From: Sulfitobacter mediterraneus | GTDB lineage: Bacteria > Pseudomonadota > Alphaproteobacteria > Rhodobacterales > Rhodobacteraceae | Assembly: GCF_016801775.1 (NCBI RefSeq) | Contig: NZ_CP069004.1 | Location: 2,666,001-2,730,000 of the forward strand | Direction of reading: 5' to 3' | Length of the DNA: 64,000 nucleotides | In this document: positions 57,332-64,000 of the stretch, piece by piece | Numbering within the stretch: position 1 is the first letter of the stretch | Layout: each line of letters opens with the position of its first letter | Program-made: the position numbers and the translations under genes | The notes under the pieces: generated by a model | What the model saw: the letters and a program-made list of their open reading frames with translations, nothing else | What the model was told of the DNA's origin: nothing | Database searches by the model: none

Positions 57332-58161
57332 CTTTGGCAAAAATACCCTTGGCCGGCGTGATTGGATCTCCGATCGCGCATTCCAAATCGCCGCAGGTTC
57401 ATGGGCATTGGCTCAAGACCTATGGCATTCAGGGGCATTATATTCCGATGGATGTCGCCGCCGCTGATCTTGAACAGGTGATCCGAAGCTTGCCTCGCAT
57501 GGGATTTGTCGGGGTGAACGTGACAATCCCCCACAAGGAAGCGGTGATGCAGATTGCGGACCTTGTGACGGACCGCGCCATCCTTATCGGTGCATCAAAC
57601 ACGCTGATATTCCGCAAAGATGGCAAAATTCATGCAGACAATACAGATGGTTATGGGTTTCTCGAAAACCTGAAGACGGGCGCTCCAAACTGGCAACCGA
57701 AGTCAGGGCCTGCCGCGATCCTGGGTGCTGGCGGCGCGGCGCGGGCGGTGATTGCGTCACTTTTGGATGCGGGTGTGCCAGAAATTTACATTTCCAACCG
57801 CACGCGCGTCCGGGCTGAAAAACTGGTGTCGGATTTTGGCAATCGTCTGCGCGTGTTTGACTGGGTTCAGGCGGGCAACATGTTCGACGATGCCGCGCTG
57901 GTGGTGAACACCACATCACTTGGTATGGTCGGCAAAGGTGAATTGCGTGTCCCGCTGGATGGCCTGACAAAAAACACCGTGGTCACTGATCTGGTCTATG
58001 CGCCGCTGAAAACCAACCTTCTGGCAACCGCAGAAGAGATGGGGTGCACCACTGTCGATGGCTTGGGCATGTTGTTGCATCAAGCGGTGCCGGGCTTTGA
58101 ACGTTGGTTTGGCAAACGACCCGAAGTGGACCGCGCCACCCGTGCGGCGGCGTTGCGCTAA
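57328..58161 (+). CDS. aroE: Shikimate dehydrogenase
   Basis: AroE reduces 3-dehydroshikimate with NADPH in aromatic amino acid synthesis. The 277-residue product has the catalytic Lys70 in NVTIPHK, Asp in ADNTDGYGF and the nucleotide loop GAGGAARAV. It overlaps maf by 4 bases and coaE by 1 (TAATG). Confidence 0.97.
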   Translation: MTLAKIPLAGVIGSPIAHSKSPQVHGHWLKTYGIQGHYIPMDVAAADLEQVIRSLPRMGFVGVNVTIPHKEAVMQIADLVTDRAILIGASNTLIFRKDGKIHADNTDGYGFLENLKTGAPNWQPKSGPAAILGAGGAARAVIASLLDAGVPEIYISNRTRVRAEKLVSDFGNRLRVFDWVQAGNMFDDAALVVNTTSLGMVGKGELRVPLDGLTKNTVVTDLVYAPLKTNLLATAEEMGCTTVDGLGMLLHQAVPGFERWFGKRPEVDRATRAAALR

Positions 58162-58751
58162 TGTTTCTGCTGGGGCTGACCGGATCTATCGGTATGGGCA
58201 AATCCACGACTGCCCAGATGTTCGCCGACGAAGGCTGCGCCGTTTGGGATGCGGATGCGGCGGTACATCGGCTTTATGCAAAGGGGGGGGCAGCGGTGCC
58301 GTTGTTCGCTGAGGTCTTTCCGCAAGCCATCGTCGATGGCGCGGTGTCTCGACCAGCCCTCAAAGATATCATCGCAAGTGACCCCAACGCCTTGAAACAG
58401 ATCGAACAGATTGTGCATCCGCTGGTCGGTCAGGACCGAGCCGATTTCATCGCAGCCGCGAACACCGATATCATCGTCTTGGACATCCCGATCCTGTTTG
58501 AAACCGGCGGTGACGCCCAGATGGATGCGGTGGCCTGTGTGACCGTCGATCCACAAATCCAAAAAGAACGGGTGATGGCACGCGGCACCATGACCGAAGC
58601 GCAATTGGAAACAATCCGCGCCAAGCAGATGCCGAACGACGAAAAATGCGCACGATCAGATTTTGTTATCCCCACGGACACCCTTGAAACAGCGCAAAAA
58701 GCAGTAAAATCCACACTGCGCAGCATTCGGGAGAGGCTAAACCATGCGTGA
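58161..58751 (+). CDS. coaE: Dephospho-CoA kinase
   Basis: CoaE makes coenzyme A by phosphorylating dephospho-CoA. The 196-residue protein starts MFLLGLTGSIGMGKST, the P-loop (8-15). The start at 58161 fits the family and follows the aroE stop as TAATG. A run of eight G (58283-58290) encodes Gly-Gly in the sequence KGGAAVPLF. It overlaps dnaQ by 8 bases. Confidence 0.96.
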   Translation: MFLLGLTGSIGMGKSTTAQMFADEGCAVWDADAAVHRLYAKGGAAVPLFAEVFPQAIVDGAVSRPALKDIIASDPNALKQIEQIVHPLVGQDRADFIAAANTDIIVLDIPILFETGGDAQMDAVACVTVDPQIQKERVMARGTMTEAQLETIRAKQMPNDEKCARSDFVIPTDTLETAQKAVKSTLRSIRERLNHA

Positions 58752-59430
58752 GATTGTTCTCGATACGGAAACAACGGGCTTTGATCCCGAGAGCGGCGAC
58801 CGGATTGTCGAAATCGGCGCGGTGGAACTGATGGGGCATGTCGCCACCGGCGAAACCTATCATGTTTACATCAACCCTGAACGCTATATGCCCGATGAGG
58901 CGTTTCAGGTGCATGGGCTTGGGGATGAGTTTCTTGCTGACAAACCCAAATTTGCGGAAATTGGCCAGAGCTTTCTGGATTTTATTGGCGATTCCAAACT
59001 GATCATTCACAACGCCTCGTTCGACATCAAGTTTCTCAATGCAGAGCTGAAATGGATGAACCTGCCGCAGATCCCTTGGGAACAGGCCATTGATACGCTG
59101 GCCATCGCCCGCAAACGGTTCCCCGGTTCCCCGGCATCGCTGGATGCGTTGTGCCGCAGGTTTGGCATCGACAACAGCTCCCGCACCTTGCACGGCGCTT
59201 TGCTCGACAGTGAAATTCTGGCGGAAGTCTATCTGGAGTTGATCGGCGGCCGACAGCCGGATTTTGCACTGTCATCAGCACCGGATCAGAAATCTGGGAC
59301 GGTTGTCGAGGCCTGGAAAGCCAAACCACGGCCAAACCCCCTGCCCTCACGGCTCAGCGAGGAAGAAGCCGCCGCCCATGCCGAGTTTCTCGGGCAACTG
59401 GGCGACGACGTGCTTTGGTCTAAACTTTAA
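58744..59430 (+). CDS. dnaQ: DNA polymerase III epsilon subunit (proofreading exonuclease)
   Basis: DnaQ is the 3'-5' exonuclease of the replicative polymerase. The 228-residue product has Exo I DTETTGF (7-13), Exo II HNASFDIKFL near 88, and Exo III LHGALLDSEIL near 152. Motifs are complete. It is last of the maf-aroE-coaE-dnaQ operon and converges with secB (4-base overlap). Confidence 0.97.
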   Translation: MREIVLDTETTGFDPESGDRIVEIGAVELMGHVATGETYHVYINPERYMPDEAFQVHGLGDEFLADKPKFAEIGQSFLDFIGDSKLIIHNASFDIKFLNAELKWMNLPQIPWEQAIDTLAIARKRFPGSPASLDALCRRFGIDNSSRTLHGALLDSEILAEVYLELIGGRQPDFALSSAPDQKSGTVVEAWKAKPRPNPLPSRLSEEEAAAHAEFLGQLGDDVLWSKL

Positions 59431-59909
59431 GCGTTCTCGGGAGACGCCTCGGAGGCTTCTGCCTGACGGCGGGCCACTTCGTTGCGATACATGGACATGA
59501 AGTCGATGTTTTCGAGGTTCAGCGGCGGGAAGCCACCGTCACGGGTAACATCGCTGACCACGCGGCGCAGGAACGGGAAGATCATACGCGGGCATTCGAT
59601 CAACAAGAACGGGTGGATCTGGTCGTCTGGCACATTCTCGATGTGGAAAATGCCGACATAGTCGATCTCAAGCACAAACAGCGTCGTATCCGTGCCTTTG
59701 TTCTTGGACGTTACGTTCAGCTTGATCGCGCTTTCGTACTGGTGGTCTGTGCCGTGTTTTTTCGCATCAAGGTTCACCTGAACCTGCACATCTGGCTGCA
59801 CGTCAGACGGAGCGCCCTGTTGTGCCATGATGTTTTCGAAAGACATGTCGCGGATATATTGCCCCAAGACACGCATTTGTGGTTGTGCTGGTGCTGCTTC
59901 TTCGGCCAT
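59427..59909 (-). CDS. secB: Protein-export chaperone SecB
   Basis: SecB keeps preproteins unfolded and passes them to SecA. The 160-residue product shows QYIRDMSFENI near 17-27, and CPRMIFPFLRRVVSDVTRDGGFPPL, the SecB core. I chose the ATG at 59909 with GAGGGAA upstream. It converges with dnaQ. SecA at 1-3.7 kb carries the matching C-terminal zinc motif. Confidence 0.97.
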   Translation of the reverse strand: MAEEAAPAQPQMRVLGQYIRDMSFENIMAQQGAPSDVQPDVQVQVNLDAKKHGTDHQYESAIKLNVTSKNKGTDTTLFVLEIDYVGIFHIENVPDDQIHPFLLIECPRMIFPFLRRVVSDVTRDGGFPPLNLENIDFMSMYRNEVARRQAEASEASPENA

Positions 59910-59967
59910 CGGATTTTCCCTCAAGAAATATAAATCTCAGGGGACTTAGCAGGTTGGCACGCGGCCC

Positions 59968-60447
59968 TCAATGCTTTGTCCAGCCTGAGGGGCCACTGTC
60001 CCGGTCAGCCGGTTCGGAAATTTCGTGGTAGTCGCCATCAATGATCTCGTCCTTATGCGGATCAGATCGGGGCGGGCCGCTGCGTTGTGTGAAGCCTTGA
60101 ACAGTAAACCGCGCTCGGATTGCACGGAATGCGGCCTGTCTGAACTGCGGCACCAACAACGCGAACCCAACGGCATCGGTGAAAAAACCCGGCGTCAGCA
60201 ACAAAGCGCCGGCAAAAAGGATCATCGCACCGTGCACCAGCGGTTCGGTGGGATCGCGCATATCGGAAAAAGAGCTGCGAAGTTGTCCCAAGGCCATTAT
60301 CCCCTGATTGCGCACCAACCATGTGCCCAAGACCGCTGTGACAAGCACAATTGCCAAGGTCCAGCCAAGACCAATGGCACCCCCGATTTGGATAAACAGG
60401 CTGATCTCGATCAGGGGTACAGCGATAAATGCGATCAAAAGCCACAT
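59968..60447 (-). CDS. FxsA-family membrane protein
   Basis: A 159-residue membrane protein. The N-terminus MWLLIAFIAVPLIEISLFIQ and the following GLGWTLAIVLVTAVLGTWLVRNQG match FxsA, whose overexpression alleviates phage T7 exclusion by the F plasmid in E. coli. Three to four hydrophobic segments are followed by a charged tail. The ATG at 60447 has AAAGGAC upstream. It diverges from the Tim44-like gene. Confidence 0.9.
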   Translation of the reverse strand: MWLLIAFIAVPLIEISLFIQIGGAIGLGWTLAIVLVTAVLGTWLVRNQGIMALGQLRSSFSDMRDPTEPLVHGAMILFAGALLLTPGFFTDAVGFALLVPQFRQAAFRAIRARFTVQGFTQRSGPPRSDPHKDEIIDGDYHEISEPADRDSGPSGWTKH

Positions 60448-60551
60448 ATGCAAACGTCCTTTCAGGTGGGGCGGAGTGGACTTGCCCCAGTCAAGCACCT
60501 ACATAAGAGCTTAACTGATATGTTTCCATGGTTTGCCCAAATGAGGTCCCG

Positions 60552-61211
60552 ATGAATTCACCTATAATACAGCTTCTGGTCTTGGCCGGTATTGCGGTAT
60601 TCCTGATTTTGCGCCTGAAAAACGTGTTGGGAACGCGCGAGGGTTTTGAAAAACCTCCCGTCATCGATCATGAGCCGGCACGCCGTTCTGGCCCTGCTTT
60701 CGAAGTGATCGAAGGTGGGCCGGATCTGGACATCACCGACCACGTTCCAGAAGACAGCGACGCTGCCAAGGCGCTGGCCGAGATGAAGCGGCTTGAGCCT
60801 TCCTTTGGCGTCAGTGATTTTCTCGGCGGCGCACGCGGCGCCTATGAAATGATCGTAATGGGCTACGAGCGTGGCGAATTGGCCGAGATCCAGCCATTCC
60901 TGTCCGAAGATATCTATGAAAGCTTTGTTGACGGCGTGGCTGCTCGCGAAGATCAGGGACTGACCATTGAAGCCAACTTTATCGGCGTGCGTGAGATGGA
61001 GTTGGTGAATGCCACACTTGATCCGGACACCAAGGAGGCGGAGATGACGATCCGTTTCGTGGCTGAACTGACGTCTGCCGTGCGTGATCGTGGCGGTGAT
61101 ATCGTTGAGGGCAGCGTCACGGACATCAAACGCCAGAAAGACACCTGGGTGTTTGCCCGCATCATGGGCTCGGATGATCCGAATTGGCTGCTGGTCTCTA
61201 CAGACGGGTAA
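60552..61211 (+). CDS. Tim44-like domain protein
   Basis: A 219-residue protein with an N-terminal membrane segment (IIQLLVLAGIAVFLILRL) and a C-terminal Tim44-like domain (about 85-215; FLGGARGAYEMIVMGYERGELAEI, FIGVREMELVNATL). Mitochondrial Tim44 anchors Hsp70 at the import channel; bacterial members are of unclear function. GAGG lies 6 bases before the ATG at 60552. mltA starts within its last codons. Confidence 0.9.
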   Translation: MNSPIIQLLVLAGIAVFLILRLKNVLGTREGFEKPPVIDHEPARRSGPAFEVIEGGPDLDITDHVPEDSDAAKALAEMKRLEPSFGVSDFLGGARGAYEMIVMGYERGELAEIQPFLSEDIYESFVDGVAAREDQGLTIEANFIGVREMELVNATLDPDTKEAEMTIRFVAELTSAVRDRGGDIVEGSVTDIKRQKDTWVFARIMGSDDPNWLLVSTDG

Positions 61212-62245
61212 CCGGTGCGCTTGCCGCACTGGCCATGGCGGGGATCGCTGAGGTGAGCCCTGCAAACGCCAGTGATGTGACCTATCAAGTGTTGTCCTTT
61301 GAACAGCTGAACGGCTGGGCAAAGGACGATCACGGCAAGGCGCTCAAGGTTTTTCTCAACACCTGCCGTGACATGAAAGACCCCGATTGGCGGTCATTGT
61401 GCCAGTTTGCCGAAGCCGATCCCGAACCGCGCCAGTTTTTCGAATTGTTCTTTCGCCCTGTTCTGATCGAGGACGGCCAAGACCCCCTTTTCACTGGCTA
61501 TTTCGAGCCGGAGCTGGACGGCGATCTGTATCGGTCGTCCCGCTATCGCTATCCGGTTTACAAAATGCCGCCAGAGGCATTGCGCAGCAATCCCTGGCTG
61601 ACCCGCCGGGAGATCCTGACCAGTGACGTGATGACGGGCCGCGGGCTTGAAATTGCATGGGTCGATGATCCGGTAGAGTTGTTCTTCTTGCAAATCCAGG
61701 GATCTGGTCGCATCCGCCTGCCCGGTGGGCGGTCCATACGCGTTGGCTATCGCGGCTCCAACGGGCATCCCTATAGATCCATCGGTGTGGAATTGGTGCG
61801 CCGCGGTATATATGACGCCCATCAAGTGAGTGCGCAGGTGATCAAAAACTGGGTGCGGCGCAACCCGGTGCAGGGGCGCGATCTTTTGTTTCACAATCCC
61901 TCTTACGTGTTCTTCCGCGAGGTCAGCAAAGTGCCTGCAGATCAAGGGCCATTGGGCGCCATGAATCGCTCGGTGACAGACATGCGATCTGTGGCTGTTG
62001 ACCCGCGATATGTAACATTGGGTGCGCCCGTTTGGTTGGAGAAAGACGGCAAAAACCCATTACGCCGTTTGATGATTGCGCAAGACACAGGATCCGCGAT
62101 CAAGGGCGCGCAGCGGGCCGATATCTTCTTTGGCACCGGTGATCGCGCCGGTCGGGCGGCGGGCAAGCTGCGCGATCCCGGACGCATGGTTGTGCTGATG
62201 CCGATCCAACGCGCCTATGCTCTGCTACCGGAAAGCGCGATATGA
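61184..62245 (+). CDS. mltA: Membrane-bound lytic murein transglycosylase A
   Basis: MltA cleaves the glycan strands of peptidoglycan. The 353-residue product shows LFTGYFEPELDGDLYRSSRYRYPVY, FFLQIQGSGRI and the catalytic aspartate near the C-terminus in IAQDTGSAIKGAQRADIFFG. The start is probably the TTG at 61184, because it yields a signal peptide (VTGALAALAMAGIAEVSPANAS); an ATG at 61235 removes it. It then overlaps the Tim44-like gene by 28 bases. Shares ATGA with the next gene. Confidence 0.92.
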   Translation: MAAGLYRRVTGALAALAMAGIAEVSPANASDVTYQVLSFEQLNGWAKDDHGKALKVFLNTCRDMKDPDWRSLCQFAEADPEPRQFFELFFRPVLIEDGQDPLFTGYFEPELDGDLYRSSRYRYPVYKMPPEALRSNPWLTRREILTSDVMTGRGLEIAWVDDPVELFFLQIQGSGRIRLPGGRSIRVGYRGSNGHPYRSIGVELVRRGIYDAHQVSAQVIKNWVRRNPVQGRDLLFHNPSYVFFREVSKVPADQGPLGAMNRSVTDMRSVAVDPRYVTLGAPVWLEKDGKNPLRRLMIAQDTGSAIKGAQRADIFFGTGDRAGRAAGKLRDPGRMVVLMPIQRAYALLPESAI

Positions 62246-62823
62246 AAAAGCGTGGTTTGAACGACGAAGATCTGGCGCTCTGGCGCAGGGTAACGGACCG
62301 GACAGAGCGGCTTGACCTCAAATCGCTGTTCCGGGCCGAGATTGACGCCCCCCACCCGACCGCGCCCGCCATCCGCCGCGCCCAAGCTGCGCTGAGCGGT
62401 AAGGGCAGCGGGATGCCGCGCAAGGCGCCCACATCTGTTTCGCCGGCTTTTGCTGATCCGCTTGGGCCGGCTTCGGTTCAGATGGACAAGAAAGCCTTTA
62501 CCAAGCTCAAGCGCGGCAAGATCAAACCCGAAGGCAAGATCGACCTGCACGGCATGACCCTTGATCAGGCGCATCCGGTGCTCAACCGGTACATTCTGAA
62601 CGCCCATCGCAATGGCAAACGTCTGGTTCTGGTGGTCACCGGCAAGGGCAAGCGCCGCGATGAGGGTGGGCCAATTCCCGTTCGATATGGTGTGTTGCGC
62701 CATCAGGTTTTGCACTGGCTGAATGCGCCGCCCCTGTCATCCGTGGTGATGCAGGTCAGCCAGGCCCATGTCAGCCATGGGGCCGATGGTGCCTACTATG
62801 TCTACCTCAGGCGGCACCGCTAG
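62242..62823 (+). CDS. Smr-domain protein
   Basis: A 193-residue protein with a C-terminal Smr domain (about 100-185; KIDLHGMTLDQAHPVLNRYI, VLVVTGKGKR), the nuclease-like domain also found at the end of MutS2. The N-terminal half is charged and low complexity. It overlaps mltA by 4 bases and converges with the MFS gene with 4 bases overlap. Role unknown. Confidence 0.9.
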   Translation: MKKRGLNDEDLALWRRVTDRTERLDLKSLFRAEIDAPHPTAPAIRRAQAALSGKGSGMPRKAPTSVSPAFADPLGPASVQMDKKAFTKLKRGKIKPEGKIDLHGMTLDQAHPVLNRYILNAHRNGKRLVLVVTGKGKRRDEGGPIPVRYGVLRHQVLHWLNAPPLSSVVMQVSQAHVSHGADGAYYVYLRRHR

Positions 62824-64000
62824 CGGCCCAAAGTGGGCCGGTATTTGACGATGCCAAATGTTGCAAGGCCCGCGGCGGCAAAATAATAGACGGCGATGGG
62901 CAACATTTGATCGGGAAAATCCACCCCAAAATCAATGAACGCACCGGTGATACCCGGCCCAATCGCAGACCCGAATACCATCAGCGCCGCCGCGACAGAT
63001 TTGATCGATCCGATATGGCGCGTGCCATAATATTCGGGCCAGAATGCTGAGGCGCCGGTGGATTGGAGCCCCTGCCCCACACCAAAGATCATCAAACCGA
63101 TGCCCGCCCAAAAGATCGTATCGGCATAGGCCAACACCGCAAAGCCGAGGCCGAACGGGATCATCTGAACCGGCACAACGCGGCTGACACCAAAGCGGTC
63201 AATCGCCCAGCCCGAGGCGAAGGTCGCAACCACCGCAGCCAGCGTATAGACCGGCATCAAGGCGACAAAGGCGACAAGTTCCCATCCCTTAACCTCGACA
63301 AGATGCACTTGCTGAAAAAACAGTGCGGTGCCCCAGGCGGAAGGGCCGACTACCATCGGAATCATCAGGAAAAACAAGCCAGAGCGCAACATTTCACCGC
63401 GCGTCCAATGACGGCCATGCATCCCGGCGATCTGCGCCTCGTCCGCCATGCTTTGCGGTGTACGCTCTTGGCGCAGGAGGATCAGCAGGAATGGAATGGT
63501 CAGGATCACCAGCGCCGCCGCAAGCAGCCAAAGATCGCGCCAATGCATCACGGCAAAGAGCGCGACAAACACAACCGGCAAAATCGCCTGCCCCGCTGCG
63601 AAACCCATGGAGGCGAGCGACAACGCCTTGCCGCGCGATGCCTCGAACCAACGCACCATCGCCACCGCGCCCAGCTGTGACATCATCCCCTGTCCCGTCA
63701 GCCGCAGCGCATAGATGACAAGAACCAGAAATATCCATTGGGTCACCCAAGCCATCGCAACACAGGCCAAGGCGAGACCAACCATCACCAACAGCGCCAA
63801 TGCCCGCACACGAAACCGGTCCGTCAGGACGCCTGCCCAGATCATTGTGATCGCGGAAAGGGTTGTCCCGATGGTGTAAATGCCGCCCCATTGTCCGTCA
63901 GACAGGCCAAAATCACCTTTGATTTCACCCGCGAACAACGAGATGAAATAGGTTTGCCCATAGGACGAGGTGAATGTGATCAGAAAGCCGGCCAGCAAAA
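62820..64000 (-). CDS. MFS transporter (N-terminus outside window)
   Basis: About 393 codons of a Major Facilitator Superfamily protein; the frame continues to the right edge, so the start is missing. Ten or more hydrophobic segments are visible, with GGIYTIGTTLSAITMIWAGVLTDRFRVRAL matching the motif A loop (G..AD..GRR-like) between segments 2 and 3. The substrate is unknown; the first helix is absent. Confidence 0.9.
   Translation of the reverse strand, partial: LLAGFLITFTSSYGQTYFISLFAGEIKGDFGLSDGQWGGIYTIGTTLSAITMIWAGVLTDRFRVRALALLVMVGLALACVAMAWVTQWIFLVLVIYALRLTGQGMMSQLGAVAMVRWFEASRGKALSLASMGFAAGQAILPVVFVALFAVMHWRDLWLLAAALVILTIPFLLILLRQERTPQSMADEAQIAGMHGRHWTRGEMLRSGLFFLMIPMVVGPSAWGTALFFQQVHLVEVKGWELVAFVALMPVYTLAAVVATFASGWAIDRFGVSRVVPVQMIPFGLGFAVLAYADTIFWAGIGLMIFGVGQGLQSTGASAFWPEYYGTRHIGSIKSVAAALMVFGSAIGPGITGAFIDFGVDFPDQMLPIAVYYFAAAGLATFGIVKYRPTLGR

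Overview
The window is a dense, chromosomal, moderately high-GC stretch of an alphaproteobacterium. I place it in the Rhodobacterales (roseobacter group) from the protein sequences, the argJ-mutT and mnmE-mnmG-rsmG-parA-parB gene orders, and the two perfect parS sites that encode MFHVKH in MnmG and VSRET in RsmG. I see no insertion sequence, prophage, CRISPR array, tRNA or rRNA. The genes are mostly housekeeping and packed into short operons, many with 1-8 base overlaps (ATGA, GTGA, TAATG).

Layout. 1-7 kb: the end of a secreted protein of unknown function, secA, a periplasmic parvulin isomerase, argJ-mutT, a 44-residue orphan, and a strong bidirectional terminator. 6.6-12 kb: the rimP-nusA-ylxR-infB translation/transcription operon on the minus strand, with a terminator-like hairpin in its leader. 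12-19 kb: a short solute-binding protein with proline iminopeptidase, ubiG, a MarR regulator/nitrilase/glutaredoxin/ComF operon, an NDUFAF5-like methyltransferase and hemH. 19-21 kb: a cell-envelope group (two L,D-transpeptidases flanking a CAP lipoprotein). 21-29 kb: an RNA methyltransferase, paired ABC half-exporters, and a CCA-transferase/Nudix/Hsp33 operon. 29-42 kb: a Nudix protein, a REC-PP2C phosphatase divergent from an Hpt protein, an SDR, ilvA, argG, a secreted small protein, a sulfotransferase-like protein, periplasmic msrA, ribokinase, malic enzyme and a GT61-like protein. 42-49 kb: mutS, hrcA-grpE, and rph-rdgB-hemW.

49-60 kb is the most interesting part. It runs parB-parA-rsmG-mnmG-mnmE-rho-hemJ on the minus strand, then a 404-base AT-rich gap, then maf-aroE-coaE-dnaQ on the plus strand. 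The gap carries one perfect DnaA box, several near-matches, an A/T-only tract and a TTAA-N7-TTAA motif. All neighbouring genes are transcribed away from it, and two perfect parS sites lie 3-5 kb away. I infer that this is the chromosomal replication origin next to its partition centromere. From 59.4 kb the window continues with secB, fxsA, a Tim44-like protein, mltA, a Smr protein and an MFS transporter cut by the right edge.

I did not find a clearly new multi-gene system. The best leads are the origin/centromere region, the rimP leader hairpin, the hairpin that hides the grxC ribosome binding site, the REC-PP2C/Hpt pair, and several small or divergent proteins.
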